Part shown: positions 45,036 through 59,795 of the stretch, one piece after another | Numbering within the stretch: the stretch's first letter is position 1 | Layout of the letters: every line of letters begins with the position of its first letter | NCBI GenBank assembly: GCA_030533445.1 | Contig: CM060062.1 | Coordinates: forward strand, 17,316,164 to 17,380,163 | DNA: 64,000 nucleotides | Direction of reading: 5' to 3' | Source: Cyprinodon diabolis | Taxonomy: Eukaryota; Chordata; Actinopteri; Cyprinodontiformes; Cyprinodontidae | Position numbers and translations under genes: made by a program | The notes under the pieces: model-generated | Database searches by the model: none | Seen by the model: the letters and a program-made list of their open reading frames with translations, nothing else | Told to the model about the DNA's origin: nothing

Positions 45036-48000
45036 GGAAAAGCTACACTTTCCAGAGACTGTGATCTAAGCTTAACATTTAAGTTGTGGAGAGTCTACAT
45101 GTGAATGGTTGTTAGGACCAGCTAATGGTGCCAGTTCTGACAACAAGGGAAAAAAAGGGGTAAGGAGGAGGGAGTATACAAAGTGGGGCTTCTTTCACTT
45201 GTCTAATGACTTTCTCTGGCATGTATTGATCACCCTTTGTAACCCCTATAGCCCCCAGAGACTGAGAATGAGTTTCAAGTTACCCGCTTTCATAGAGAAT
45301 GGAGGCGAACAGAGGTTGTGGCAAATGAGGAACAGTAGAAGAATAGAAGAAGGCTTTATTGTTAGCTAAGAAGTCAACAGATGTGTTCAACCTTGTTCTA
45401 GAGCTATATCATTTACGACAAATTGGTACAATTATAAATATCCCAAGTGATATATTGGGATAAATAATGTGTATTTAAAAAGAACATCTTTTTGCAACTT
45501 GACAGCACAGAATGGCTAAAGCATAGTATATTTTTGTTACACTTAGATGAAGAGGGGTTTGGATTCAGCTGAACCACCGGTGTTCACCATGTTTGGCTCT
45601 GATTTCGCCTAGCTACTGCTGTTGTTACTGATACTAGGAGCCAACGTGAATCCTCCCGAGAGAACTGGCCTGGGACAGAGGAAAACTCCTCTAATTACAA
45701 CAACCAATCAACCTGGTCTGAATACAGCGTTGACCTTTGGCTTGACTCTCTGCACTCCTAATCACAGTCAAATGTTTGCTGAAGGAAGCTGAGGTGCGAT
45801 GGAGAAGAACCAAATAGCCATCTGACATTTTTAGATGTGCAAAGTTTGTGAACTTCTCCAACTCAGTAAAGAAAACGTTCATGTTGTATTTTTCTCAACC
45901 GCTCATAAAGTGTGAAAGACCAAGTTCTTACTTTCCCAGTTTGAGCAGAAGGTGCTTTTTTGTGGGTAGAGTACAGGTGCCAAGTTTAGTGAGTAAATAT
46001 GTTCTGGATCTGGATTAAGGTGTGGAAGTGTGGCTTGCATGAGCAGGGCAGCAGTTTGAGGTGAAGGCAGACATGCATGTATGGTTTAAGTAATAACACC
46101 CGCTGTGGCTCTTTCAACCCGAGGTGTGAGCTTACCCGCCTCGCTATTAGGGTCTTTATTAACAGTTCCTGATAATTTCTTAGATATAAATAATTATTTA
46201 TTCCTTTTAATGAGAAACCCCATATCCCAATGCGAGAAAAAAGCAAAGGTTCCTTTTATGTAGATCTATTTTCTTATCATGAGAAATAAAAAGAAATGCT
46301 TATATGCAATGAAAATCCTTCTTTTAGAATACCTGTAATCTAATGAGAACTGTTTAAAAGCTTATAATAGGGAATTGTTCACATCCCCTAACACCTCTGT
46401 CCACTGTCCGTTCTACTCCTACTTTACAACCCAACCTGATAAAGTCCAGACATTTTTATGTGCTTAAAAAAAAAAAGTCTCTGCAAGCTAACCAAGCAGA
46501 CCCACTCAACACACACGCACTCACCGACTCCTTAGCCTAATATCCTCTTTGCAGCTGGAGGAGTCAGAGTGCACTTGTCTTAGCGTTACTGGGGAGCTGC
46601 AACCGGTATTATACATGTTTTATTAACAGATGTTAAAACGAAGCTGAGCTCCAGATGGAGACTGGATGCACACGCTCCTATGTAGTTAAGCCAACTCACA
46701 AGCGTTGCATATTTCATCCTTTTTTATCGTCCTACCAGCCTAGCTCTTGCACACTCGTCCAATGTTCTTAACATGTACTTAATGAGCAGCAGACCAGTGC
46801 TGGTTGTATGCTTTCCTTTTTTGTATCCTGGTTGGCACATGTGTGTCTTTCTGTGTGTGTGTTGTCTGGGAGGCCTGCTAACACCCTGTCTCTGGGTGGA
46901 AGCCTGATTTATAAGGCCTTAAATGAGGGGCAACAGAGAAGGAGAGCCAGAACAAGCTTGCGGCTGATTGTTTGTTTATTTACCTTTACCTTTCTTTTTC
47001 ATTCACTCTACTTCCCTCCATATACACATGTCACACAGAGCATGAGGAGAAGAGGGAAGAAGGGAACCCTGCTGGAAATCATCAGTTCTCCCTGTAAAAG
47101 GGTTTTCAACAATGCAAAAGTAAATTTAGCTACCCTGAAATTTCCCCTGAATGTCACAGACCAAAAATGAAAACCCATTATTGCAATATACTGATTTTAT
47201 CGAATCGTTTTCAAAAGAATTCACATAATCAAACTGATATTTTGTCCCAGTGAAACTATAGTATATTTTAATACCATAGATTGCCAGGACCATGTGTTTT
47301 AGAACAACACAAGGCAACGAGTGACAGTTGTGGGACATTTGTATTCACCTCTCCTGTTTCAAACTTTATAGAACCACCTTTTCTGGAACTGCAGGTGTTT
47401 TGATGTACATCTGTATCAGCTTTGTGAATTCAATGATGAAAAGCCAATTTTGCTAATTCCTTTTTGCAAATAGCTTAGCCAGATTTGGATCTGATATATG
47501 CATCTTTCCACATATCGCTAAAGGGATTTAGGTACTGACTTTGGCTGGGCCATATAGCACATGCAATTGATATACTTTACACTGTTTAATTGTAACCCTG
47601 GTTATGTGTTTCGGCTTGTCGTTGTTGTCTTTGTCCATGAAAGTGAGTGAAAATCTTCCCCAGTTGCCCAGTCTTTGCAAAGTCCAAGAGGTCAACCTCT
47701 TTCATTGCCCCATACCCAATATCCCCCATCTTTCCATTAAGTCTAAACAATATCTGTGTTCTTGTTTAAGTAAAACATCTACAAAATAATTCTGCCAATA
47801 CTGTGCATTATTGATGGGATAGCGTGATTAAGATAAGGTTTGGTGCTGTATTTTTTGCATAAAAAAACACATTTATTTTTGAGTTGATCACATGATATGT
47901 TGAACCACAATTCTTATTTTGGAACATTTGGTAGATAGTCCTTTCATGCATTTTGATGGCCATGTCCTATTTTTTTTCTTTCTAAATAATGTTTTATTCT

Positions 48001-48049
48001 TTTCATATTTAGATGAAAGATGTAACATTGTTTTGTAAAATAGACAATT

Positions 48050-48290
48050 GGTGCAACTTGTTGCACTGCTGTCTTGCAGCAAGAAGCGCCAGGGTTTAAT
48101 TCCACCTAATGTATGAGTGTGTTCATGCTTGTCTGTGTGTCACAGTGTTTTCCTGTGTGGTACTAGTTTCCAGCATGTACCCTTCTACTTGCCCAATAAC
48201 TTCCAGCTCTAGGCAAGGCTCCAATGCCGCCTTTCATGGAGATGGAACAGACTCTGGATCAATGTTTGTTTTTAGATATTTACTGATAAT
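48050..48290 (+). repeat. Degenerate fish interspersed repeat
   Basis: It begins GCACTGCTGTCTTGCAGCAAG, with a following GGGTTTAATTCC, and later has TGCCCAATAACTTCCAGCTC and GGCTCCAATGCCGCC. This order matches a common fish repeat family with a tRNA-like head. The copy is old and partly deleted. Confidence 0.45.
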
Positions 48291-51200
48291 TATATTTTAA
48301 TATGTGATCATTTATTGTCATTACATGACAAAAGTCTAACAATGTACAAGCAGGATGGTTACTTTTGGAAGTGGCTGTATTTATAAACCCATCAGCTTGA
48401 TGAAGTTTTTCTTTATTTTTTCTGATGGAGTTGGTTTCCTGATTCTTGTTCTTCTCACTCAGGTTGAACATTCATTCAGATCTTATGTTTAATTCTCATT
48501 ACGCTGGCTCTGTCATTCTTTTTTCAGAAACAACAAGAATCAACAACTCACTTCACTTCAGTTATTATTTTGATCTAAACTCAAACAGAATTGGGAAAGG
48601 GTCAACACACATGAAGTGATTACACAGGATTTTATTCACATGCAGTGTGGTACTGAAGGCCAAACCTGTGAAGTTAAATATGTTGGATATATTTGACTTT
48701 TTATAAAGCAACTCAATATAATATACTTTCAACACTGACGTTTAAGCCCATTTATTTTTGTTTTTGTTGAGTTTCAGGTAATATAACAAGAAATTGAAGA
48801 AAGCAATGGTGGTCTAAAAGTTTCTTCCATGACTGTATCTACCATCTTCTTTTTCTATTTTAGAATATCATCTGTACTTTGAATTGAATAAACACATTGA
48901 AAAAATGACTCACTTGACATTATACACACACAAACACACAGGTAGGTACCAATGCCAACACACACATTCACTTGCACAAAGACACAATAAGATTTCTCTG
49001 AAAGAGGAGCGGCTCTAAGTGGACAGGATGCAGAGCAAACTCCACAGGAAGCCCTGATAAGAGCACGACACTTATATCGCCCCTCACAACACAAAGGGGA
49101 ACCTTTGACAGCTAGGAACCTTTAATGGCTGTCTCGGCATGCCCTCTCCTCCGCCAGTTATATCTGACGGATGTCTGTGGAGCGCTGGGTTGAATTAGTA
49201 GAGCGAAGTTGCCTGTTTGGGTAGACATTGGTGACAAGGTACATATTATTTTCTCTTTGACAGAGGGCAGAAAATGGAAATGGCTGCTTGGAGCGTGATG
49301 GTGATTGTGATTTTGATGGGAGATGAAGATAGAAGCCGACTTATAGCATGTGAGACATAACTGCACGGTTATTGTTTGTCTCTGAGGGCATATTTTTATA
49401 AGGTGTGATCATGGTGCTTTTGTTGCTCAAGCCTCAGTTTTTCAATGTGTGAACACACCCTAGTTTGCATTCATTTGTATACGTGTGGGGTAGAGAGCAA
49501 AGCAGGTTTTGTCATTTTAAGAAAAGCTTACTTCAAGTTACACCGGGCTAATCATAAAGAGAAACTGCTCTTTTTAATAGATGCTAATAGAGGAAATATG
49601 AAGTGGGGAAATCTGCCAGTAAGAAACCGGACAAAAGAACTCTGGACATGTAGACAGAAAATCCCTTCTGCTTTATTTTACAGACACATATTCTTATGGG
49701 AAGCTGTAGACTAATAAATCACGTTGTTTGATGATGGAACAGGGAAAAGAGAGATGATTTCCTTCTTTTTTTTAAAAATATCCAGCATATTGTAATGAAA
49801 CACCAAAAAATAGTAACAAAACTGAGGCTGCGCAATGGGATGCATTTCCTTTTAAAGGAGGTAGAGGGCAGCCTGGCATGAGAGCTCTTCAAATGGGGGA
49901 GCAGAGTTAGGAAATTAAACTTCCCTTCTACTCTCCAGCTGTAGACTTATACCGTAAATATACATAAACACAAGCTTTGTGCGGCTGTAGAGAATATGAG
50001 AATGGCTGTTAGTGAATTACATGTGATCACACACGAGCATATACCGTGTTCTTCTACCCTCGCCGGAAAAGACAGGCATAAAAACACGGCAGCGACAGTG
50101 ACAGATTGAGTGGCTGTGAAGAGGGCTGTAGAGTTGGTTGTTAGAAGTGTTACAAATTAAGGTGCAGTATGACTGAGAGGAAATAAAGAGGTGTGTGTTG
50201 GAGTTTGTATCCTTTCTGGAAATGGGTCTGCTTCCAGTTGGGAGGCCCCCTTTAACATGCACACACATACATACACCAAAAGGCAGACTAATAAAGAGAC
50301 TGATAGAGTGCAGATCATGAAAACACTCCAGTGTGTTTGTATATCGTCATACGCATGAGTGTATCTGTGTGTATGTGTGCGTTTGATGGATGGGGTCCTG
50401 CAGAGAAGACCCTACCCCTGCCATATCACTCAACAGTCTAAATGAGTGTGTCTGGGTGTGCTCTCATTTGTGTGTATGTGGAGCTAAGAGGTGGACAGGC
50501 TCACATGGGTCCTGCTATTAAACTTTGCCTGTAGGGAGGATATTCTCAGTCTAATAACTTTAGTAGACTATCGTTCTGATTAAGGGGTGTGTAGAAAAGC
50601 TGTAAAATATAATGGGATGAATGAAAAGAAAAAGACAAGAAAATATGCGCGCAATTTATTTTTTAAAACTAATTTGCAGCCACTGATTGCTTTATTTTCG
50701 CTGGTATTTGAAGATGAAGATACACCACATTTATCAAAATGGTAAAGCATTTAATTTGTTATATTTATATTTTAAATAACAGCCCTTGTGAGGTCCTGTC
50801 CTAATGAGCCATTTATTTAAATTTTGGAAACAACGTCTGGCTGGAGGATTTTGAGGCTTTTCTAAACAGAGCTTCAAATTGTAATAGAGAATAAAGTTAT
50901 TTATCACTGAAACCGATTCAAACAAACAAAACAAATCAAAAAATTTCTAATAATAAAAAAACAAATTAAAAATTAAGAATTAAAAAATATTAATACAAAT
51001 ATACAATATAAATTCTTGTAGTTATATATCAATAAAACATTAGATACTTTTAATTTTAAATCATTTTAGTTTCTATTGGTGGGAAGAGTTAATGACAGAA
51101 TGAATGATAAGACTTTCTCTGGCCTTTTCTCCTAATTTGCTGATAAACCTCTTCTGTTTATTTTCTTTTTCATGTAAAACATGCGTTGAAATCTCATATA

Positions 51201-53074
51201 GTCATGTGCATTTGATACGGTGGAATTATCACCTTACATCAAATGAAGACTGTTTGTTTAGAATTGTAATTTTCTGCAGAAATATCAGTTTAAACTCAAT
51301 GAAAAAGAACGTAATTTTGACCCTCTATTATATGATAGATGTGTTTGGTTTTAATACCAGATGCTCCTTTTTTGTATCTTTGTTTGCTCAGAACATACCA
51401 TTAGCAGAAGGAAATAGCTTCTATGCAATCTACAGGACACTATAAAAAACATCAGGTTTGAGCACATCTAGAGACACTAAATACCTTAATTACTATGTAA
51501 TTAACGTATTTAGCACGAAATAAAGATGAGCTTAACAATTAGTACCATAAAGTACTTTTCAAAATAAATAAAATCTATATTTATTCAGTAATTTGAAACA
51601 ATAAAAGTGATCACGTAACATGTATCTCATAGGTAATTATTAAAACTATTAATAAAGATATCTGTGCTATAAAATTGCAATCACACCAACAAACTTAATT
51701 CATAGTTTAAAAAACATTAAAGAGACCTTTAATGTATGAATGTTGATAAAGTGTCTGGTAAATGATTCAAAATTGTATTTTCACATTTCTATACAGACTA
51801 CAGATGGTTGCTTGTCTGCCATCTTCACTGCTTTTCTTGATCTAATCTTTAATAATTCCACATGCATGCACTGTAACATCCAATTATTCCTGTTTATCTG
51901 CTTCCTTCAGCTTCGTCTGAAATCGGTCCAAATAAAGAGAACGAACGGCAAAGTCAAAGTGTTTCATCAGGAGGAGCCAAGCTGTGAGGAAAGATCGGGC
52001 CTTTGAAAACAAAGTGAATCAGAATGTGTGTATGTGAGAGTGAGTGTGTGTTAGTATAAAGCCTATTACCGATGCTGGTAACAGTACACCTGTGTAGCCA
52101 TGTCTGGCAGCCTAATGACAGCTAAAAAGGAAGCAGGTTGTAAATCCACACACACTCACACCACTCAAACACTCATATTATTGGGGCAACAGTGATTAAA
52201 TAAATACTGACCGATTACGGGCTGTCTCTTTCAAAGCTAGAGGTAAATACTGCTCCATAAGCTATAGTATTTATTTATTTTTTGATTGTGCTTTAACTAA
52301 AACAAAGCAAATGCATGTAATGTGTGTGAGAGAGTTGTGCAGTGAGGGTGAAGGTGAGTAAAGGCGTGTTAAACGTGACCCATTTTATCAGGCCAGGGCA
52401 GCCTTCGACATAATTAAAAACCAGGCAGGCAGGTGGGCAGGCCATAGAGGCCCTACGGCCTTGTAAAAACCATCTGGTTGCAGCATGAGTCTAATGTGTT
52501 TGAAAATGTATGTCTATGTTGCATTGAGAGTGTCAAAATGTGGTCCCACTCACTAATGACCCAAATGTTCTAACTCGATTTAAATAAAGGTAACACGGCC
52601 ATTATCTAAGTGAGTTTGCATGCATCACACTGGACACATGCATACAAAACGTGCTCCCAGTTTTGCTGGATATGCTAACATACTATTATTATAAGCAACA
52701 GTTCTAAAACACCAAATACCTCTTTTGATATATTATTGGAAAAAAAGTCTTCAACAAATCCAGGCTATTTTTAGCATCACGCCACTATGTCTAGTACAGC
52801 ACCCCTGCAGCTTATCTGAATTAGCAGGTTGCCATGTGCAGGGTTGCCAGGTTAGGGTAACTTACAGCAGGAAGTGTGCACGCTTTAAGAGAGCAGAGTC
52901 GGTGAGTTTCTAGGTTGGGCCTCGTTAATGAGATGGCTTTGTGTTATTTACAGCCCCCTGTTAAAAGGCTGGACAAGTGTGTGCAGGAGGGTTTCTGTGT
53001 GTACATGCTTCTGTGTGGACACTTTAAATCATGTTGTGTATTATGTTCTGTTACTGCAAACACATTGACACTAC

Positions 53075-53218
<144 letters not shown>

Positions 53219-53787
53219 GAGTATTTACAGTTTTTTTCTTTCTTTTGTATGTATACTTCTAATGTTTATGTGTAGAGATGCTGTGATTACCTTTGTCTGT
53301 TTTACGGTTCCTGCAGCTTTTACCAGCAGGTTTTTTTAAACACATATTCAGGACAAAGACTTAAAAGATATATTGGCTCATTAGTGAAGCAGGTGCAGTG
53401 TTAAAGGGGAAACACATGAGCAGTACATCACAGTCACAAAAAAGAAGCCAACATAAGACTGAAAAATAAATCATTAAATCAATGAATTCTCTTTTTATTT
53501 ATCAAAATTTGAACTGATAAATTTACCCTTAAGAATAACAAATCCCCTACTTTACCACCATGTTTACTGTAAGTACCAAGTGATGTCCTTACTCATCTGT
53601 CGTTGTACTAAAAGGGTGGAGACAGAGTAAAAAAATATATATATGCATGCCCAGGAGAAGGAGGGGTCCCCTCCAGTGGCTGGAAGTTGGAGGGTATTCT
53701 GTTTGGAGTTGCTGGTAAGTGGGCTGCCATTCGCCTGGCATTTGACTGGGAAGGGACATTTTGAATGGCTGCACTTGTATATATATA

Positions 53788-55035
53788 CACTATATTGCCA
53801 AAAGTATTTGCTCACCCATCCAAATTATTGGAATCAGGTGTTCCAATCACTTCCATGGCCACAGGTGTATAAATTCAAGCACCTAGGCATGCAGACTGTT
53901 TTTACAAACATTTGTGAAAGAATGGGTCGCTCTCAGGAGCTCAGTGAATTCCAGCGTGGAACTGTGATAGGATGCCACCTGTGCAACAAATCCAGTCGTG
54001 AAATTTCCTCGCTCCTAAATATTCCACAGTCAACTGTCAGCTGTATTATAAGAAAATGGAAGTGTTTGGGAACGACAGCAACTCAGCCACGAAGTGGTAG
54101 GCCACGTAAACTGACGGAGCGGGGTCAGCGGATGCTGAAGCGCATAGTGCGAAGAGGTCGCCAACTTTCTGCAGAGTCAATCACTACAGACCTCCAAACT
54201 TCATGTGGCCTTCAGATTAGCTCAAGAACAGTGCGCAGAGAGCTTCATGGAATGGGTTTCCATGGTCGAGCAGCTGCATCCAAGCCATACATAACCAAGT
54301 GCAATGCAAAGCGTCGGATGCGGTGGTGTAAAGCACGCCACCACTGGACTCTAGAGCAGTGGAGACGCGTTCTCTGGAGTGACGAATCGCGCTTCTCCAT
54401 CTGGCAATCTGATGGACGGGTCTGGGTTTGGCGGTTGCCAGGAGAACGGTACTTGTCTGACTGCATTGTGCCAAGTGTAAAGTTTGGTGGAGGGGGGATT
54501 ATGGTGTGGGGTTGTTTTTCAGGAGCTGGGCTTGGCCCCTTAGTTCCAGTGAAAGGAACTCTGAATGCTTCAGCATACCAAGACATTTTGGACAATTCCA
54601 TGCTCCCAACTTTGTGGGAACAGTTTGGAGCTGGCCCCTTCCTCTTCCAACATGACTGTGCACCAGTGCACAAAGCAAGGTCCATAAAGACATGGATGAC
54701 AGAGTCTGGTGTGGATGAACTTGACTGGCCTGCACAGAGTCCTGACCTCAACCCGATAGAACACCTTTGGGATGAATTAGAGCGGAGACTGAGAGCCAGG
54801 CCTTCTCGTCCAACATCAGTGTGCGACCTCACAAATGCGCTTCTGGAAGAATGGTCAAAAATTCCCATAAACACACTCCTAAACCTTGTGGACAGCCTTC
54901 CCAGAAGAGTTGAAGCTGTTCTAGCTGCAAAGGGTGGACCGACGTCATATTGAACCCTATGGATTAGGAACGGGATGTCACTTAAGCTCATATGTGAGTC
55001 AAGGCAGGTGAGCAAATACTTTTGGCAATATAGTG
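53788..55035 (+). mobile_element. Full-length Tc1-like transposon
   Basis: The inverted repeats start CACTATATTGCCAAAAGTAT at both ends and match for about 29 bases, with TA target dinucleotides outside (53786-53787 and 55036-55037). The 1,248-bp body carries one intact transposase frame on the plus strand, opposite to prdm16. Length, termini and coding content are those of a complete Tc1-family element, so the insertion may be young. Confidence 0.95.
53922..54953 (+). CDS. Tc1-like transposase (apparently intact, DD34E)
   Basis: 343 aa, cut-and-paste DNA transposase. The N-terminal half has two helix-turn-helix units (about 8-50 and 65-115) joined by a GRPR-type linker (SGRPRK at 58-63), which bind the inverted repeats. 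The catalytic triad is visible: D154 in LWSDESRF, D245 in FQHDCAPVH and E280 in [11 protein letters not shown], with exactly 34 residues between the last two. A glycine-rich box ([15 protein letters not shown]) lies between. It ends AKGGPTSY. The start at MGRSQELS matches the family; the frame stays open upstream to 53643 across the inverted repeat, which is incidental. No stop or frameshift is seen. Confidence 0.93.
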   Translation: MGRSQELSEFQRGTVIGCHLCNKSSREISSLLNIPQSTVSCIIRKWKCLGTTATQPRSGRPRKLTERGQRMLKRIVRRGRQLSAESITTDLQTSCGLQISSRTVRRELHGMGFHGRAAASKPYITKCNAKRRMRWCKARHHWTLEQWRRVLWSDESRFSIWQSDGRVWVWRLPGERYLSDCIVPSVKFGGGGIMVWGCFSGAGLGPLVPVKGTLNASAYQDILDNSMLPTLWEQFGAGPFLFQHDCAPVHKARSIKTWMTESGVDELDWPAQSPDLNPIEHLWDELERRLRARPSRPTSVCDLTNALLEEWSKIPINTLLNLVDSLPRRVEAVLAAKGGPTSY

Positions 55036-57562
55036 TATATATATACTTTAAATTTAAGAATTTAATAAATGCCTATCATAGCAATCTTCCTCTCTCCAGT
55101 CAAGATCTCACATAGCAGGGAAAACCCAAAACAACACTTCCTGAGCTCAAGCAAAGCAGCTAAATCACTCACTTTTTATGAATCCATTCCAAGAAAAATG
55201 ACAAATAATAATGAGACAAGGAAGCACACATTCAACGCCAGCATAACTTGACCTCCACTCTATCGACTGACATGGGAAGTGAGACACAAAAAAGGACAAT
55301 TCCTGGAACTGTGCAAACAGAAACTGAGAAGGGCTGTTCAGGGCTCTGTAAAAGAATGTAACACTACCAATTATTTATTAACTTTCAAATAAAGGAGAAC
55401 TTCTGAGGAAGGCCAGTGAAAGATGATATTTGGGGAACAATGCTACATCAGGAGATTCCTATAAGTTGCAGCAAATGAACACATGCTAAGATTATTATTT
55501 TTGGGACAGAATGAAAGATAGCAGAAGATGGGAGAGGTACAATCTTCTTTGAAGGGCTCACCCACCCCCAATTGGTTCTTGACTCCTGACTAACATCAAG
55601 TCTTAAGAAATATTTCTGAAAGGAAGGTGACTGACATAAAACAGAGGATGTCACATCCACCCCAAATCTTCTACTTTGAATATACTTTTGGAAATGTACT
55701 TTTTTTTTAAATACACTGACCAAAGACACAAACTCTGTTATGTGCAGAGTAAACCACTAAAAGCAGAGGCAGTGAGTGAAAGGAAGCTCCACACATTCCT
55801 CTTTTTGTCTTTTTCTTATCTTGGTTCTGATCACCAGCAGTTTTACTCAATTTCTTGCAGGAGACTTAAATTTGAGATCTAGAATGAACAGAAAATGCTA
55901 AGTGGCTGAATTTGGTGCCAAAAATGGGATTGTAGTTTTGTTGGGCAGGACAGCATGTGGCAGAGCCCCTGTGTGGCTGAAGGGTGGGGGGCTTATTGGA
56001 ACCATCTGAGCAGAATGTTTTGTTATAAAGACCAGACTCCGACTTTTCCTCTCTCTAGATCTCCTCCTCTTGTTCACCTATGGCATATAGTCAGCATTTA
56101 CTGATGACCCAAGATTAAAAAAATCATCTCAGGATCAAATGACTTCTTATTGAATCACAGCAGGACCTTAGGATATCAGGTATAGGAACATAAAAAGAGA
56201 AACCATTCTCACTTAAAATAAATAACTTTTTTCTTCATTGTTATGTTTTTTATACTGTCCTTCTCTCCCCACTAGGTCTGTGACTAGCCAGGACATGTGG
56301 GGTGGTTTAAGACTCTCCTAAGGCCTGCTGGGGAAAAAAAGAGAGGAAAAGCCCTACTTAACTGTTGTGTAAACCATTGTTTCATTTCCACACTTCTCTC
56401 TACCTCCTTTGGCTCAAATATTTCACAGGCTTTTTGGCTCCTGTTCAAGTGTGAACACAATACAGCCATAGAGATCAGAATTCACACCTCCTGGCCCTTG
56501 GAGGATACAGTACACACAGCTACTGCATTTTGGTCAAACAATTATTACATCAATATCCAAACCTATAAGCATAGTTTTCTGTTCTTTAGTCTAAATTCGA
56601 TCCGACATTGCAGTACAGATGGACACTGGCATGCTCCAACCAATGACCTCTTCTGTGCTTTTACCCTAGCTTCTCTTTGGGCCTCAAATGGGCTCATAAT
56701 AACCCCCCCTCCAAGTCAAGGGGCCCATATATTTAACTTTTAATTAGGAAAGCTCATCCCCTGTCCTGTGAAGGAGGTAAATGGTTGGGAGTACCTATTG
56801 GGAAGGAGAAGTTTGGATCCATCTGGTTTGCGTTAAACTCAATATTATGAGTGTCAGTGGCCTGGGTATGCTTGATGGCTATCAATCTGCCTTTTAATGT
56901 ATGAAGGAATAATGCATATGGGATTCCCTTAGAGAAGGTAATGGTACAACTAGCACATTAAGGGAGTAAGGCATGTGGATGAAATGAGGCCCATGTGGAG
57001 CTACAAAATTACCTTAAGGGCTCTGTGTAAACACCCCTTTAACCTGTTTATGACAATTTATACAATACATAAAGATTTGCTCAAATAGGATATAGAGTTT
57101 TTAAGGAAGAAGGACCCATTAACCACAGTTAAAACATAATCCAACATTGGGTTTGATGATGTGTGACGTAAATGAGACAGAGACAGAGATGAGGTGACAG
57201 AATGAGATAAATGAGAAGGAGGAGCAGCTGTTGACACAAGCCGTCCCCTCTCTGTCAGATAAGAGATTATCAGGCTGCCTGTGTTTACGTACACCATTAG
57301 TAGTGTCATCAATCTCAACCGCTCACATCCACACTTGTGGGGTACGTGAGGATCACTGGAGGGTGACACAACATATTGCTCTATCATTGCTTTAGGCTTT
57401 CAAGATCCTTTACCTTATTCTGCATACCGAGCCCACAGACATATATATGGAACATGCATTGACTATTTCAAACAATTTTCTTAATTATAAAAATGTGCAC
57501 AAAATTCTTAAAACTAAATAACTGTGGAAATAATTATGACCTAAAGATACCATTCTCTAGTA

Positions 57563-58012
57563 CAGTGTTTCCCAATGTTTTTTGACTTGTGTACCCCTTT
57601 GGGCATTTTGTCTTACACTGAGTGCCCCTCTCAGTCAAAAGTATTGGCGATCGTCCAAAAGTGGACGTACAATACCTAATTATACAACAAAAACTATTTT
57701 ACTAAATCTTTTAACCTGAGCATTTAATTCTTAGGCATTTTATTCTTTACATCTAAAAAAAAATTAAAATTTTAAACAAAAATAAAATAATTTTATAAAC
57801 CTGTAAACCATGCATCTTTGTGGTGAGCTCACACATATAAGAAACACTAGCTTTTTGGTTGATAAAAGCTTGTTTATTTTTTCTATTGGGTCCTCACAAA
57901 GCAAAACAAATCTCATTTTATTTTATTACCTAAGAAATAAAATATTTTCATGTACCCCTTGCAATGCACTCCGACCACTAGGGGTACGCGTACCCCTAGT
58001 TGGAAATCACTG
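57563..58012. mobile_element. hAT-type MITE with 8-bp target duplication
   Basis: The ends are CAGTGTTTCCCAATG and, reverse-complemented, CAGTGATTTCCAACT. Flanks CTCTAGTA (57555-57562) and CTCAAGTA (58013-58020) match at 7 of 8. At 450 bp it has no coding capacity. The body repeats GTACCCCTT/GTACCCCTAG blocks, and a 22-bp perfect palindrome sits at 57978-57999. Confidence 0.8.
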
Positions 58013-59724
58013 CTCAAGTAAAAGGGAGGTTTCATGTTCCTATCTGTGCACTTTGGCAAGAAAAAAGTGGGCCCTTCAGTTTTATTTCTCCAAGTTTGAG
58101 TTGCTTTAAACTTAATTTTAGGCACTTTTCTACTTACCTGAAGCATCCTGACATATCTGCAGTATTTAAAAGAAAGAAACCCATTGTGGTGATGTGTTTG
58201 CCCCAAAGTCATGACTTAGTGCCTTTAGCATCACCTGCTTAGCTAGATAACATTTTACAAACTTACACTGTAAGCTGAATTTGACTACTAGAATTGAACT
58301 GGAATATATGTAAGTAAATCTGAATAAGTCTTTTTGATTATCCGGCGTTACTCTCAATATTTCAGATTTCCAAAGTGACCAGTTGATATGAAGCCCAGAT
58401 ATCCTTAATAAACTGAAATGGCATCTCTTATAGATGCCAAATCATAAGCAGACAATTAAACTCGTAAAACCAACTCCAGTGTTATTCGCCACCGACTGTT
58501 TAAAGTGACCATTTCTTAGTGATTGCAAACCACAGCGGGGTACCATTTCCATAGAAATAGCCAACAGAAAACTCCTTGTGGCATCCTCACAAACCCTATC
58601 CCCCTGGACATAAACCCAAATTAATCATTGGAAACTGCAACTACAGGTGGTACAAAAAAATGTTTTAATTATTTTCAGTTATTACTAATATCTTTTCTTT
58701 GCTTTTCTGTCTAACTTTTGTCCCTGCAATGAATATGGAAATTCAAGGCTTACGTGTCTTCATGACAATAAGTGTCGAGGACACTGTATCCCCTTGACTT
58801 TGCCGTTAAGGTTTTAGTCTCTGTGCTCAAATATAACACCTTTATAAATTATTCATGTTTTTAATAGGATTTTTAGTGCAAGAAGAATATATATCACAAT
58901 CTACCAAAGTCACCTTTAGTACACGTAGTTGGGTTTGGTACACTGGAGTCATTAAGACAAACAAAAAAAGGGCAGCCACCCAACTTCTTATCCCACCTGG
59001 AAACTTCTCATTAAAGCTAAAACAGCCCTTAGCCCCAAACCATCATTAAAACTAACCTAGCAAACAACATTGACTTTTAAACCATCCCTTTACCAATAAT
59101 GTGATGTAATGCTGCATTGAAAGTTTTGTCATGGCTTTGAGGAGAGCAACAAACTTCTTTTTGGAGTGGTCCTGGGCTCCCCATGGTCACATTAAAAGCC
59201 AAGGCATAATTTGGCTATTCACTAACAACTCTTGGAGAATGCTTCCCTAAAGGAGCACAATCAGCTATAATTGGCCAATCAGCAATGGGAACAAACACAA
59301 CGATATACCTCACACAGCGAGGCGGTTGGAGACAGTCATGATGACAAGAACACAAACATAAAAATAAATAAAAAAACAGAGCATTACTCTTAGTCCCATT
59401 AATATTCAAAGCCTGGATGACTAAACAGTTGGATTGTCATGTTTCCACAGTTAAATTGTGGATCTATTTTTGCTTGCAAGACATGTTATTACAGCAAAAG
59501 GTTTACATACAATTAAGTTTAAGACACTTTCAAAAATGAGGTGGATTTAAATAAAAAAGGATAAATATATATAAGAAGCGTTCAATTAATACTACATACT
59601 ACTATATATACATATAATACTACATATTAGCAACATTTGTGAACCTTTAGTAACGAAGGAGAAGCAAATCCTGCAAAGTCAATGACTAGATACAATCAGC
59701 TTTTAACCAATCTGTTTTTAATTT

Positions 59725-59795
59725 AGCTCAGTTGTGTATGTAAAGTGCTTGGAGATGACATGCCTTATGAATTGTTGCTATATAAAATAAAAGTC
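59725..59795 (+). repeat. Interspersed repeat tail
   Basis: TAAAGTGCTTGGAGATGACA then GAATTGTTGCTATATAAAAT, a related 3' tail to that at 44940-45035. Confidence 0.5.

Noticed and set aside
53643..53921. Upstream extension of the transposase frame
   Set aside because: It runs across the inverted repeat and host flank; the family starts at MGRSQELS.
54245..55015. 256-codon minus-strand frame opposite the Tc1 transposase
   Set aside because: Antisense shadow of the transposase; the plus frame has all catalytic motifs.
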